Assembly (NCBI RefSeq): GCF_001625695.1
Contig: NZ_AUXY01000102.1
Location: 1-54,329, forward strand
DNA: 54,329 nucleotides
Reading direction: 5' to 3'
Origin: Pseudoalteromonas luteoviolacea H33-S
GTDB lineage: Bacteria > Pseudomonadota > Gammaproteobacteria > Enterobacterales > Alteromonadaceae
Below the pieces are notes generated by a model, which saw nothing but the letters and a program-made list of their open reading frames with translations, searched no databases and was not told where the DNA came from. The position numbers were made by a program, and so were the translations under genes. This document shows, one piece after another, positions 32,488-42,124 of this stretch (its first letter is position 1; each line of letters starts with the position of its first letter).

Positions 32488-35106
32488 GTGGCGTTACCAA
32501 ATAAAGTAAAGTTGTTGCTTGACCAAGCCGAACAACTTGATGATTATAAAGGCTGTATGACCTACTTTTACAAGTGGCTCAATAATCAATTTTCAAAGCA
32601 ACCAGTCAGGCTGCTGATTAAGGCACGCTCTGAATTCATTGATACCTTATTAAAAAAACTATTTGTTCAAACCAGCCTCTCTGAATTTCCTCAACTGGCG
32701 CTTATCGGTATCGGTGGATATGGACGTGGCGAACTACACCCATTTTCTGATATTGATTTTATGCTGCTCACAGATGGAGAACCTTGTGATGAGCTTCGCC
32801 ACGCCTTAGAGATCTTTGTTACCTATTTGTGGGATTTAAACTTGGACATCGGCCACAGTGTCCGTACGCATGAGCAAGTTCTTGAGCAAAAAAGTAAAGA
32901 TGTGCACTTCACAACAAGTTTGTTAGAAAGTCGCTTAATTTGCGGTAACCTTGTTGAGTTTGAGAGACTCAAAAGCCATATTGTAAAAACTCCTATTTGG
33001 CGTTCCGATGATTTCTTTATTGCTAAAGTCAAAGAGCAAAAGCTTAGACGTAAAAAGTGCCATGGTACAGCCTATAACCTAGAACCAAATATAAAAGAAA
33101 ACCCAGGTGGATTAAGAGACTTACAGACTATTTTTTGGGTGGCTAAAAAGCACTTCCATGCTGAAACATTAGAAGAGTTGATTGGCCATGGTTATTTAAC
33201 TCATGAAGAATACCAAGAGCTCATGGAGTGCTTGGAAAACCTATGGAATATTCGCTTTGCACTGCACCTTGCGGCTGGGCGCTGTGAAAACCGTCTGTTA
33301 TTTGACTATCAACCGCATGCAGCTGAATTGCTTGGATTTGGCTCTGAAGGTAAGCCATCAGTTGAGCGCATGATGAAGCGTTTATTTAGGATCATGAGCC
33401 GTGTTCGTGAAATGAACCAGATGCTGCTCGCCTACTTTGAGCAAAGTATTCTTCCAGATCATGATGCACATGTCGTCACCCCTTTAGATGCGCATTTTGA
33501 ACGTATCGGTAATAAAATCCGAGTAAAAGATCCCTCCGCGTTCTTTTTACGAGAAAACCTTTTAGTCCTTTTTGAGCACATCGCTGACAATACTGATATC
33601 ACAGATATTGACCCAAATACCATACGCTCAGTCAGACAAGTACGCAGACGTTTGCTGGGTGATTTGCAAGACTACGCCGCATGTCGAGACGCATTTATGC
33701 GCTTACTCAAGCATCCAAATGGCATGGGAAGAGCATTCACGCTGATGCACAAACATGGCATTATCGCAGCATATTTACCACAGTGGCGAAGCATATTTGG
33801 GCAAATGCAATTTGACTTATTTCATGCGTATACGGTGGATGAGCACACTCATAAGCTAATTAACAATATCCATAAATATCGCGACAAGCAGCTTAGTAAA
33901 GATTTCCCTATCTGTGCGGAGATCGTGACACGAATGGATAAACCCGAGTTACTGTATCTGGCCGCTATTTTCCACGATATTGCCAAAGGGCGTGGCGGTG
34001 ATCACTCAGAACTGGGCGCTGTTGATGCCACTGCGTTTGCCAGCATGCACAAATTAACCCCATCAGATGCTAAGCTCATTGCTTGGCTAGTTCAGCATCA
34101 CTTGCTCATGTCAGTTACCGCGCAACGTAAAGATATAAATGACCAAAGTGTCATCAACGAATTCGCTTCTAAAGTAAAAAATGAACGTCAACTGGACTAT
34201 TTGTACTGCTTAACAGTGGCAGACATCCGCGCGACTAATGACAATTTATGGAATGATTGGAAGAATATTCTTCTTAGAGAGCTCTATTTGCAAACACAAC
34301 GAGCTTTAAGATTAGGCCTTGAGCACCCAATGGATATGCGCGATCAAATTCGTGATAAAAAAGCGCAAGCCATGGAAAGGTTGATTGAAGACGGGTTCAT
34401 AAAAGAAGATATTGTAAAGCTATGGTCCCGTTTCAAACCCAACTATTTCACGAGTTTCAGTGAAGAGTTAATATCATGGAATAGCAAACACTTACTAACC
34501 TCATATAGTAAGGAAAAATCGGGAGTTGCTGTTTCTGAAAAACCAATGCAAGGCGGTACACAAGTATTTGTTTACGCGCCCTATGAAGCAAGCTTGTTTG
34601 CCAAACTTGTGTCTGTTATTGGTAGTAAAAAAGCTCAAATTCAAAATGCGCAAGTCATGACAACCAAAGATGGCTATGTGGTGTTCAGCTTTGTTATTTT
34701 AGAAGTTAATGGCAATGCCATTAGCGGTAGCCGCGCTAAGAACTTGCGCAGAGCACTCGATGGCATTTTAGCCGATCCGAAGAAAAAAATACGCTTAAAG
34801 AAAAACCGCTCACAGCGTTTTAAAGATTTTAATATCAAACCAAAGGTAATTGTCCGTCCACATGCACGTGTCGATAGAAACCTAGTCGAAATTCAAGCCG
34901 TGGATATTCAGGGTCTATTAACCAAAATTGCGGAAGTATTGCAGGTTCATAACCTACATATACACGCTGCACGGATCACCACAGTTGGGGAACGTGCAGA
35001 AGACTTTTTCGTAGTCTCAAACGAACATTATCTAGCATTGAGTGAAGATGAAAAAACCGCTTTACATCATTCATTAATGAAAAAATTAAACGCCGAATCT
35101 GAATAA
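32488..35106 (+). CDS. glnD: [Protein-PII] uridylyltransferase / uridylyl-removing enzyme
   Basis: I choose the GTG at 32488 because AAGGA lies 7 nt before it; an earlier GTG at 32470 keeps frame but lacks a site. This gives 872 residues. Domains in order: nucleotidyltransferase with GIGGYGRGELHPFSDIDF (G-x-G-R-G-E and D-x-D, about residues 74-91), a GlnD linker, an HD domain with AAIFHDIAKGRGGDHSE, and two C-terminal ACT domains (about 690-770 and 800-870). It senses glutamine and adds or removes UMP on PII, setting nitrogen control. The map-glnD-dapD order is standard. Confidence 0.96.
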   Translation: MALPNKVKLLLDQAEQLDDYKGCMTYFYKWLNNQFSKQPVRLLIKARSEFIDTLLKKLFVQTSLSEFPQLALIGIGGYGRGELHPFSDIDFMLLTDGEPCDELRHALEIFVTYLWDLNLDIGHSVRTHEQVLEQKSKDVHFTTSLLESRLICGNLVEFERLKSHIVKTPIWRSDDFFIAKVKEQKLRRKKCHGTAYNLEPNIKENPGGLRDLQTIFWVAKKHFHAETLEELIGHGYLTHEEYQELMECLENLWNIRFALHLAAGRCENRLLFDYQPHAAELLGFGSEGKPSVERMMKRLFRIMSRVREMNQMLLAYFEQSILPDHDAHVVTPLDAHFERIGNKIRVKDPSAFFLRENLLVLFEHIADNTDITDIDPNTIRSVRQVRRRLLGDLQDYAACRDAFMRLLKHPNGMGRAFTLMHKHGIIAAYLPQWRSIFGQMQFDLFHAYTVDEHTHKLINNIHKYRDKQLSKDFPICAEIVTRMDKPELLYLAAIFHDIAKGRGGDHSELGAVDATAFASMHKLTPSDAKLIAWLVQHHLLMSVTAQRKDINDQSVINEFASKVKNERQLDYLYCLTVADIRATNDNLWNDWKNILLRELYLQTQRALRLGLEHPMDMRDQIRDKKAQAMERLIEDGFIKEDIVKLWSRFKPNYFTSFSEELISWNSKHLLTSYSKEKSGVAVSEKPMQGGTQVFVYAPYEASLFAKLVSVIGSKKAQIQNAQVMTTKDGYVVFSFVILEVNGNAISGSRAKNLRRALDGILADPKKKIRLKKNRSQRFKDFNIKPKVIVRPHARVDRNLVEIQAVDIQGLLTKIAEVLQVHNLHIHAARITTVGERAEDFFVVSNEHYLALSEDEKTALHHSLMKKLNAESE

Positions 35107-35117
35107 AAGAGGAAACT

Positions 35118-35945
35118 ATGTCGGATTTAAAAAGTATTATTGAACAAGCGTGGGAAAACCGCGATAACATCACACCATCTGCTGTTGCACCTGAAGTTAA
35201 AAGCGCAATAATTGATTCTTTAGAGCTACTAGATAAAGGCGCAGCACGTGTTGCTGAGAAAGTCAGTGGTGAGTGGGTTGTGCACCAATGGTTAAAAAAA
35301 GCGGTATTACTGTCTTTTAGAATTCGTGACAACCAACCAATGAATGATGGTGTTAACCAATTTTACGACAAAGTACCACTGAAGTTTAGCGATTACACGC
35401 CGGAGCAATTCCAACAAGGCGGCATGCGTGTTGTACCAAATGCTGTTGCTCGTCAAGGCAGCTTTGTTGGTAAAAACGTTGTCCTGATGCCTTCATACGT
35501 TAACATTGGTGCATACGTTGATGATGGCACTATGGTTGATACATGGGCTACTGTAGGCTCGTGTGCGCAAATTGGTAAAAATGTACACCTGTCTGGTGGT
35601 GTTGGCATTGGCGGTGTTTTAGAGCCTCTACAAGCTAATCCAACCATCATTGAAGACAACTGCTTTATCGGCGCGCGTTCAGAAATCGTAGAAGGTGTGA
35701 TTGTTGAAGAAGGCGCTGTTATTTCAATGGGTGTTTATATCTCTCAAAGCACACGTATTTATGACAGAGAGACCGGTGAAATTCACTATGGTCGTGTGCC
35801 AGCTGGTTCTGTGGTAGTGCCAGGTTCACTACCGAGTAAAGACGGAACCCACAGCCTTTATGCCGCTATCATCGTGAAAAAAGTGGACAAGCAAACACGC
35901 GAAAAAGTCGGTGTTAATGCCCTACTGCGCTCTGTGCAAGACTAA
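35118..35945 (+). CDS. dapD: 2,3,4,5-tetrahydropyridine-2,6-dicarboxylate N-succinyltransferase
   Basis: The protein has 275 residues. A helical N-terminus (about 1-100) leads into a left-handed beta helix with hexapeptide repeats (FVGKNVVLMPSYVNIGAYV and on). It transfers succinyl from succinyl-CoA in the diaminopimelate/lysine pathway. It is 11 bp after glnD with a GAGGAAAC ribosome-binding site, and a stem-loop follows it. Confidence 0.97.
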   Translation: MSDLKSIIEQAWENRDNITPSAVAPEVKSAIIDSLELLDKGAARVAEKVSGEWVVHQWLKKAVLLSFRIRDNQPMNDGVNQFYDKVPLKFSDYTPEQFQQGGMRVVPNAVARQGSFVGKNVVLMPSYVNIGAYVDDGTMVDTWATVGSCAQIGKNVHLSGGVGIGGVLEPLQANPTIIEDNCFIGARSEIVEGVIVEEGAVISMGVYISQSTRIYDRETGEIHYGRVPAGSVVVPGSLPSKDGTHSLYAAIIVKKVDKQTREKVGVNALLRSVQD

Positions 35946-35954
35946 CTCATACCG

Positions 35955-35981
35955 AGCCGTGCGCAACTTAGCTGCACGGCT
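35955..35981 (+). terminator. Rho-independent terminator after dapD
   Basis: AGCCGTGC and GCACGGCT are 8-bp GC-rich arms, 9 nt past the stop, followed by ACTTTTC. The T-tract is modest. Confidence 0.7.
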
Positions 35982-36069
35982 ACTTTTCAATTCAAGAGTT
36001 CAATTCATTATTTTCAACCATGTCGAACTGTGATTAAAATAGCAACACGCCCAAACATGGAAAGACATA

Positions 36070-36774
36070 ATGATAACAATATTCCGAAAGTACCTTCTTT
36101 GCGTATTTATCTTATTTTTAACTGGATGTGTCAATACAACAACCGTTCACATTTACGCTAAATACATCCCAGACGAATCTCTTATTCAATTAGAACAAGC
36201 ACTAGAAGAAAGTGGTTTCAACGTCAAGACCAATACTCTCGATTTTCCAACAAGCATTTCCCAAAATACGATGCTTCATTCGCTCATGTTGCAAGATCCA
36301 AATGCAGTAGAAACTGCCAAGCAAACGGCCAACAATAGTGGTTTTAATATTTCAGATATTCAAGCACTTAAAGAAGGTAACCATTGGTACACCAAAAACG
36401 CCATTGCAATTTATCCCTTTCCAAAAGATAAACAAAATAGCCCGCTCCTAAAAGCAGACTTAGCACAGCATTTTAAAACAACCTCATGTGAGAGTGAATA
36501 TAAGCTCAAGCTCCATAAAAATGGGGCCTATGAGCTCTCTGGCCAGAACATCTCAGAAGAAAATAAAGGATTTTTAAAAGGTACTTGGCACTATGTGCAA
36601 TATCCATATATGGAGCTCAGACCTTACAAAGGTATTAGCTGGAGTCGCTATTTTGAAATACACCAGTTAGTCACTCGAGATCAAGTCAGTGAAATTGAAT
36701 TAATACAACTAAAGCCAGTTGAAAAACACTACGTAAGCCAACATTGCGTATATGAGTTCGGCACGCGTCTTTAA
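36070..36774 (+). CDS. Predicted lipoprotein, unknown function
   Basis: The protein has 234 residues. The signal peptide (MITIFRKYLLCVFILFLTGC) has a lipobox LTGC with Cys20. The mature part begins with a stretch (TTTVHIYAKYIPDESLIQL) that looks like a small alpha/beta domain, possibly of the OmpA-like or SPOR-like kind, then a polar region with two cysteines (SCESEYK and HCVYEF) that could form a disulfide. I do not recognise the family. The gene stands alone between dapD and the convergent putP. Asp is absent at mature position 2 (Val), which by the Lol rule favours the outer membrane. Confidence 0.7.
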   Translation: MITIFRKYLLCVFILFLTGCVNTTTVHIYAKYIPDESLIQLEQALEESGFNVKTNTLDFPTSISQNTMLHSLMLQDPNAVETAKQTANNSGFNISDIQALKEGNHWYTKNAIAIYPFPKDKQNSPLLKADLAQHFKTTSCESEYKLKLHKNGAYELSGQNISEENKGFLKGTWHYVQYPYMELRPYKGISWSRYFEIHQLVTRDQVSEIELIQLKPVEKHYVSQHCVYEFGTRL

Positions 36775-36800
36775 TTTTTAAGTTCACTGAATAAAACAAA

Positions 36801-36824
36801 AAAGGTGAGCCGAAGCTCACCTTT
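36801..36824. terminator. Bidirectional rho-independent terminator between the lipoprotein gene and putP
   Basis: AAAGGTGAGC, CGAA and GCTCACCTTT form a strong stem with a tetraloop. It can serve both convergent genes. Confidence 0.9.
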
Positions 36825-36846
36825 TACTTTTATCGCGGCTGCCTGT

Positions 36847-38325
36847 TTACAGGCCGCGATTCATTTCGTCAAATTTAGCTTCTATCGTTTTTGAAGGCGG
36901 TGCCGTCATTAAGCTCACAGCCACAATTGCAATGGATGCTGCAATGAAGCCAGGTACGATTTCATAAATGAATCCACTCGGACTTTGACCTGCAATTGTG
37001 AATGGTGCATAAATCCATACAAGCACAGTAACAGCGCCTACAACCATACCTGCAAGCGCACCTGAGAAGTTCATGCGCTTCCAAAACAGGCTAAACAGTA
37101 CCAATGGACCAAATGCTGCACCAAAGCCTGCCCACGCATTGCTCACTAAGCTTAAGATTGTGCTTTCTCTGTCGTGAGCAAGATAAATCGCTAACACAGA
37201 AACGGCTGCTACGCTAAAACGACCTACCATGACCAGCTCTTTATCTGTGGCATTCGGTTTGATAAATACCTTGTAAAAGTCTTCAGTTAAAGAACTAGAG
37301 CTCACCAATAGCTGTGATGAAATCGTGCTCATAATCGCCGCTAAAATAGCAGCCAGTAAGAAACCTGCAATCAATGGGTGGAACAATAGTTCAGACAAGA
37401 CAAGGAAAATTGTCTCAGCATCTTTAACAACAATGTTGTTTTCATGCGCATAGGCTGCACCAAACAAACCCGTTGTGATAGCACCAACTGTGGCTACAAT
37501 CATCCAACTCATGCCAATATTTCTTGCAGTCGGCATATCTTTAACACTGCGTACAGACATAAAACGAACAATGATATGCGGTTGACCAAAATAGCCTAAA
37601 CCCCAAGACATTGCCGAGATAATGCCAATCACGCCACCAGCACCCACCCAAGTGAGCATATCCGGATTTAACTCATTTAGCGTCGTCACAAGTGGCTGTT
37701 CTAATAGGCTAAATGTCACTAGAGGGACTAAAACAAGGGCAATAAACATGATACAGCCTTGTACAAAGTCCGTTAGGCTCACAGCTAAAAAGCCTCCAAA
37801 TAAGGTATAAAGCACAACCACACCAGTTGTTACATACAAGCCCGTTTCGTAGCTCATACCAAATGAGTTTTCAAATAGTTTGCCGCCTGCTACAACACCA
37901 GAAGAGGTGTATAAAGTGAAGAACACGATAATAACAATGGCTGAGACAATACGCAGTGCGTTACTGTTGTCTTCAAAGCGATTTGCAAAGTAATCTGGAA
38001 TCGTTATCGCATCGTTGGCGACCTCGGTGTAGACACGTAGTCTTGGTGCGACAAGCAAATAGTTTAAGAATGCACCAATTACCAAACCAACCGCAATCCA
38101 AGTACTGCTGAACCCTGTTAAAAACATTGCGCCAGGCAATCCCATTAAGATCCAACCACTCATATCTGATGCACCAGCGGAAAGCGCTGCAACGCTAGGT
38201 GGTAGATTACGACCCCCTAACATGTATCCAGATACATCATCGGTAGATTTACGATAGGCATAAAGGCCAATAGCTAACATTGCAATAAAATACAAAGCCA
38301 GCGATATCATTGTGCCAATTTCCAA
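36847..38325 (-). CDS. putP: Sodium/proline symporter
   Basis: The protein has 492 residues and about 13 membrane helices of the sodium:solute symporter family. LSAGASDMSGWILMGLPG (about residues 49-66) is the PutP-type substrate and sodium site. The later signature GLGYFGQPHIIVRFM is typical of proline carriers. It takes up proline with Na+, serving as nutrient and osmolyte uptake in marine bacteria. No putA is next to it. Its stop codon lies in a second small stem-loop (36836-36859). Confidence 0.93.
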   Translation of the reverse strand: MEIGTMISLALYFIAMLAIGLYAYRKSTDDVSGYMLGGRNLPPSVAALSAGASDMSGWILMGLPGAMFLTGFSSTWIAVGLVIGAFLNYLLVAPRLRVYTEVANDAITIPDYFANRFEDNSNALRIVSAIVIIVFFTLYTSSGVVAGGKLFENSFGMSYETGLYVTTGVVVLYTLFGGFLAVSLTDFVQGCIMFIALVLVPLVTFSLLEQPLVTTLNELNPDMLTWVGAGGVIGIISAMSWGLGYFGQPHIIVRFMSVRSVKDMPTARNIGMSWMIVATVGAITTGLFGAAYAHENNIVVKDAETIFLVLSELLFHPLIAGFLLAAILAAIMSTISSQLLVSSSSLTEDFYKVFIKPNATDKELVMVGRFSVAAVSVLAIYLAHDRESTILSLVSNAWAGFGAAFGPLVLFSLFWKRMNFSGALAGMVVGAVTVLVWIYAPFTIAGQSPSGFIYEIVPGFIAASIAIVAVSLMTAPPSKTIEAKFDEMNRGL

Positions 38326-38587
38326 AATGACCTCCGTTAAAAAGAGCTTCTCTCCGAATAACAGTAAACTTACTTCTTAACTGATATTGGAACAAAAGCC
38401 AAAAACAAAGGCGCACTATATCACGCCTCCTCTTTACCCCCAAGCAAGTCTACGCAAATAGCTGTTATTGCACATTTCACACTCTAAAATATTACCCTTT
38501 AGTACCAAAATACTAAGAAAGTGTAAATTTAATAATGAAATACGCTTTATATTGCCTTATATTGAAGTGAAATGAAGTAACGATTGG

Positions 38588-39823
38588 GTGTCTTGTTCCA
38601 TGTATTTTTATGCCGCTAGGCAACCTATTTTAAATATAAATAAAGAAGTCGTCGGCTATGAACTGCTGTTTCGTGATGGCGTAGATAACGTGTTTCCTAA
38701 TATTGATGACGTAGAGGCGACATCAAAATTAATAGAGGGAAGCCAGTTCAACTTCGGTTTAGAAGATCTGACCGACTCAAAGCCTGCGTATATCAACTTT
38801 ACACTTGAAACAATTCTAAAAGGCTACCCCACCATGATGGGGCGCGACCAACTAATTGTTGAGATTTTAGAAACGGTTCAACCTGGTAAGCGCCTACTGG
38901 CCGCAGTGCAAGATCTCAAAGAAAAAGGCTATAAGCTGGTCTTAGATGACTACAAGCATCAAAAAGTTTGGCGTCATTTTTATCCCTATATAGATCAAAT
39001 CAAAGTGGATATGTTGGTCACCAGTGTTGATGAAATTCATGAGCTCAAAGAGGCCATAGCACCACATAAACATATTGAGCTCGTTGCTGAGAAAGTCGAA
39101 ACTTACGAACAATATCAACTCGCCCTTGAATTGGGTTTTACACTTTTTCAAGGATTTTTCTTTGCCAAGCCAGAGATGGTGCAAACCAAAGCATTGCCGC
39201 CTTCTGAAATGGCATTGGCTGAGCTTTTATACGAAACATCCAGTGTCGATGTCGATTTAAAACGCATCACACAAGTGTTCGAGCGTGATGTAAACCTGAG
39301 CTACAAATTACTGCGTTATTCGAATTCAGCCGCCTTCAAACGCAGAGCTGAAATATCCACAATCAAGCAGGCATTGGTTGTACTCGGTAATCAAGAACTG
39401 AAAAAATTCCTCTCTTTATTGTTCGCCTCTCAGGTTGCGTCAGATAAGCCCATGGAGCTTATTCGACTTTCCCTAACACGGGCAAGATTCTGTGAGCTGC
39501 TCGCAATCAAACACAACCAAATGCGCGATACCGGTATGGCGTTTTTGACCGGTATGATGTCCTTAATGGATGCCATCTTAGATGAAACCATGGACAGTGT
39601 GATGCAAAAGCTCCCTTTGACTATCGATATTAAAGACGCTTTACTACAAGGAGAAGGCATGCTGGCGCAATATCTAAGTCTTGTCATGGCGTACGAAAAA
39701 GCAAATTGGTCTGATGCTTCTCAATTGACTGAACAGTTAAACCTGCAAACTCAGTCTTTGCCCGAGTTATACTCCGAAGCTCTGCAGTGGTGCGACCAAC
39801 AGGTGGAAGCTATGGGCATTTAG
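38588..39823 (+). CDS. EAL/HDOD domain protein (CdgJ-like)
   Basis: The frame gives 411 residues from GTG 38588; an ATG at 38600 (MYFYAARQPILN) is an equally good start by homology. The N-terminal EAL-like domain (about 5-200) keeps YELLFRDG, LDDY, KVDM, AEKVET and QGFFFAKP, but the signature is E-L-L rather than E-A-L and several metal ligands are changed, so hydrolysis of cyclic di-GMP is doubtful. An HDOD domain follows (about 205-400: LSYKLLRYSNSA, then ALVVLGNQELKKFLSLL). Such proteins usually act as signalling scaffolds for motility or cyclic di-GMP control. Confidence 0.9.
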   Translation: MSCSMYFYAARQPILNINKEVVGYELLFRDGVDNVFPNIDDVEATSKLIEGSQFNFGLEDLTDSKPAYINFTLETILKGYPTMMGRDQLIVEILETVQPGKRLLAAVQDLKEKGYKLVLDDYKHQKVWRHFYPYIDQIKVDMLVTSVDEIHELKEAIAPHKHIELVAEKVETYEQYQLALELGFTLFQGFFFAKPEMVQTKALPPSEMALAELLYETSSVDVDLKRITQVFERDVNLSYKLLRYSNSAAFKRRAEISTIKQALVVLGNQELKKFLSLLFASQVASDKPMELIRLSLTRARFCELLAIKHNQMRDTGMAFLTGMMSLMDAILDETMDSVMQKLPLTIDIKDALLQGEGMLAQYLSLVMAYEKANWSDASQLTEQLNLQTQSLPELYSEALQWCDQQVEAMGI

Positions 39824-39847
39824 GCTCATGCTTTCACTCCTTCAATC

Positions 39848-39872
39848 AGCGATGATGTCTTACATCATCGCT
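39848..39872 (+). terminator. Stem-loop after the EAL/HDOD gene
   Basis: AGCGATGATGT and ACATCATCGCT are perfect 11-bp arms around CTT, 25 nt past the stop. The following T-tract is poor (TTGAAA), so termination may be partial. Confidence 0.6.
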
Positions 39873-40050
39873 TTGAAACTCAAGATTTTTGAGCTGAATC
39901 AATTTTTCAAAGCTTTGTAACCGAGTGCGACATTTTGTCACATCCCAACCTGTTCCCACATCAGTAAAATACGCCTCAGAATAAACTATTGGTAATCAAA
40001 TCAACTGTCTTACTAAAAAGTTATGTTGATATACAACTCTGAGGATATCC

Positions 40051-42078
40051 ATGAAAAAGCGTCTGATCTGTACCGCGATAACCGCATCCATTGCTTGGCA
40101 AGGACAAGCACAATCTGAACAAACGATGGAACACATCGAAGTCATTGCCCCTATGCATAGCCCGCTCGATATCAAAACAGATCCCAAAGCCACAAGGCAA
40201 CCTCTGCCTGCGCAAGATGGCGCAGATCTACTCTCTAGCATTGCAGGTTTTTCACTGGTTAAAAAAGGCGGCGCAAGTAGCGATCCCGTTTTCAGAGGTA
40301 TGGCGGGCTCTCGTATTAACATTATCACCGATGGCGGTGTCACATTAGGTGGCTGCGGTGGTCGAATGGACCCGCCAACTGCTTACATTACACCGCAGAC
40401 TTATGACACTTTAACCGTCATTAAAGGACCGCAAACCGTTTTATATGGTCCAGGTAATAGTGCGGCAACTGTGGTCTTTGAACGTGAATCAGAGCGCTTG
40501 CTTGAGCGCGGTACAACAGGTTTTGTTAACACGACACTGGGTGACTTTGGAAAACGCGTTATAAACAGTGATATCAAAACTGGGACTCAAGATTACTTCG
40601 CGAGAGTTGCCGCCAGTTACAGTGAAGCTGACGATTACCAAGATGGCGACGGCACTAGTATTCATTCAGCATATGAAAAATGGAATTTGGATACACAATT
40701 TGCATACACGCCAGATGATACAAGTTTATATAGTTTAACCCTTGGCCGCAGTGATGGTGAAGTGGCCTATGCTGACAGAATGATGGATGGCAGTCTCTTT
40801 GATAGAACGCAAGTGGCTTTGCAAATGTCAAAAAGCGAGTTGAGTGGTTTTGTAACGAGCATTGAAGCCAATGTGTTTTACAACAACATAGATCACATCA
40901 TGGACAATCACAGTTTGCGCCAATTTATGCCAAATATGATGATGAAAACGCCCGTGTCCTCTAACCCAGACAGAAGAACTTTCGGTGGTAAAGTCTTACT
41001 CAATTCAGAGCTCAACGACAAAACTGCTCTGGCCTACGGATTAGATCATCAACAAAACCGCCACCGTATTCGAATTGGCCGCGATCTCGAAAATACCCCC
41101 GTCGAATCATTGACTCGTCAAGAAACCGCAGAGTTCGAGCAAACTGGTTTATTTGCTGAAGTTGAATATAGCCTAAGTCAAGACAGCCAATGGGTTAGTG
41201 GCTTACGAGTTGACGATTGGCAAGCCACAGATAGACGCCAAACTCGCACTGTGATGATGAAAGTTGTACCTAACCCAACAGCAGATATGACACGCAATGA
41301 TACCCTAATCAGCGGTTTTACACGTTATCAAGCGCAAACAGAAAACAGCAGTTATTATATTGGTGTTGGGCGCACAGAGCGATTCCCTGATTACTGGGAA
41401 GTAATGGGCGGCGGCCGTGGTGCTGTTGATAGCCCAAGTGCATTTCTCGTCGACCATGAAACAACAAATCAGTTAGATATAGGTTGGCTTGGCCAGTCGA
41501 GTGCTTTTACTCATTCAGTCTCTGTATTTTTCAACCGTATCGATAATTACCTCCTTACTGATAACCTATATGAAAAAATGGGCATGGCCAGTAAAGTGAC
41601 GCGCAATATTGATGCACAAACCTATGGATTCGAGGCTGAGAGCCGCTACAACGTCAATAAAAACCTCATGGCAACAGCGAGCATAAATTATGTCAAAGGC
41701 GAAAATCGTACTGACAATATAGCCCTTGCTCAACAACCTCCTTTGCAGCTTCGCTTTGCGCTTAGCTATACCAAAGAAAAATGGCAATTTGGCGGTTTAT
41801 GGCGCGTAGTCCAAGGTCAACATCGAGTCGCGATAGGCCAAGGTAATATTGCTGGCCAAGACATATCTCAAAGCGACGGCTTTGGCGCATTGGCGCTCAA
41901 CACCTCTTATTCACAATCAGATGATTTGGTCTTTAACCTGGGTCTTGACAATGTATTCGATAAAACCTACGCAGAGCATTTAAGTCGCTCTGGCACAATG
42001 GTAAGTGGATACTCACAAACTAGTAAAGTAAATGAAGCTGGTCGAACGGTGTGGCTAAATATGAACTGGAAGTTTTAA
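40051..42078 (+). CDS. TonB-dependent copper receptor (OprC/NosA family)
   Basis: The protein has 675 residues. A signal peptide covers about residues 1-20. The plug domain (about 45-160) has the OprC/NosA hallmark GGCGGRMDPPTAYI (about 100-113) followed by VIKGPQTVLYGPG. The 22-strand barrel runs to the end, closing with NMNWKF. Methionine clusters (MPNMMMKTP near residue 300, and DRMMDGS) fit copper binding. Pseudomonas homologues bind copper at the outer membrane and NosA supports nitrous oxide reductase; no nos genes are here. It stands alone with its own terminator. Confidence 0.9.
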   Translation: MKKRLICTAITASIAWQGQAQSEQTMEHIEVIAPMHSPLDIKTDPKATRQPLPAQDGADLLSSIAGFSLVKKGGASSDPVFRGMAGSRINIITDGGVTLGGCGGRMDPPTAYITPQTYDTLTVIKGPQTVLYGPGNSAATVVFERESERLLERGTTGFVNTTLGDFGKRVINSDIKTGTQDYFARVAASYSEADDYQDGDGTSIHSAYEKWNLDTQFAYTPDDTSLYSLTLGRSDGEVAYADRMMDGSLFDRTQVALQMSKSELSGFVTSIEANVFYNNIDHIMDNHSLRQFMPNMMMKTPVSSNPDRRTFGGKVLLNSELNDKTALAYGLDHQQNRHRIRIGRDLENTPVESLTRQETAEFEQTGLFAEVEYSLSQDSQWVSGLRVDDWQATDRRQTRTVMMKVVPNPTADMTRNDTLISGFTRYQAQTENSSYYIGVGRTERFPDYWEVMGGGRGAVDSPSAFLVDHETTNQLDIGWLGQSSAFTHSVSVFFNRIDNYLLTDNLYEKMGMASKVTRNIDAQTYGFEAESRYNVNKNLMATASINYVKGENRTDNIALAQQPPLQLRFALSYTKEKWQFGGLWRVVQGQHRVAIGQGNIAGQDISQSDGFGALALNTSYSQSDDLVFNLGLDNVFDKTYAEHLSRSGTMVSGYSQTSKVNEAGRTVWLNMNWKF

Positions 42079-42097
42079 GCCACTCATATAAAAGTAA

Positions 42098-42121
42098 AAA
42101 AGCCAGCGTATGCTGGCTTTT
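42098..42121. terminator. Bidirectional rho-independent terminator between the copper receptor and mlaA
   Basis: AAAAGCCAGC, GTAT and GCTGGCTTTT form a compact stem with A/T tracts on both sides, 4 nt before the mlaA stop. Confidence 0.92.
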
Positions 42122-42124
42122 AAA

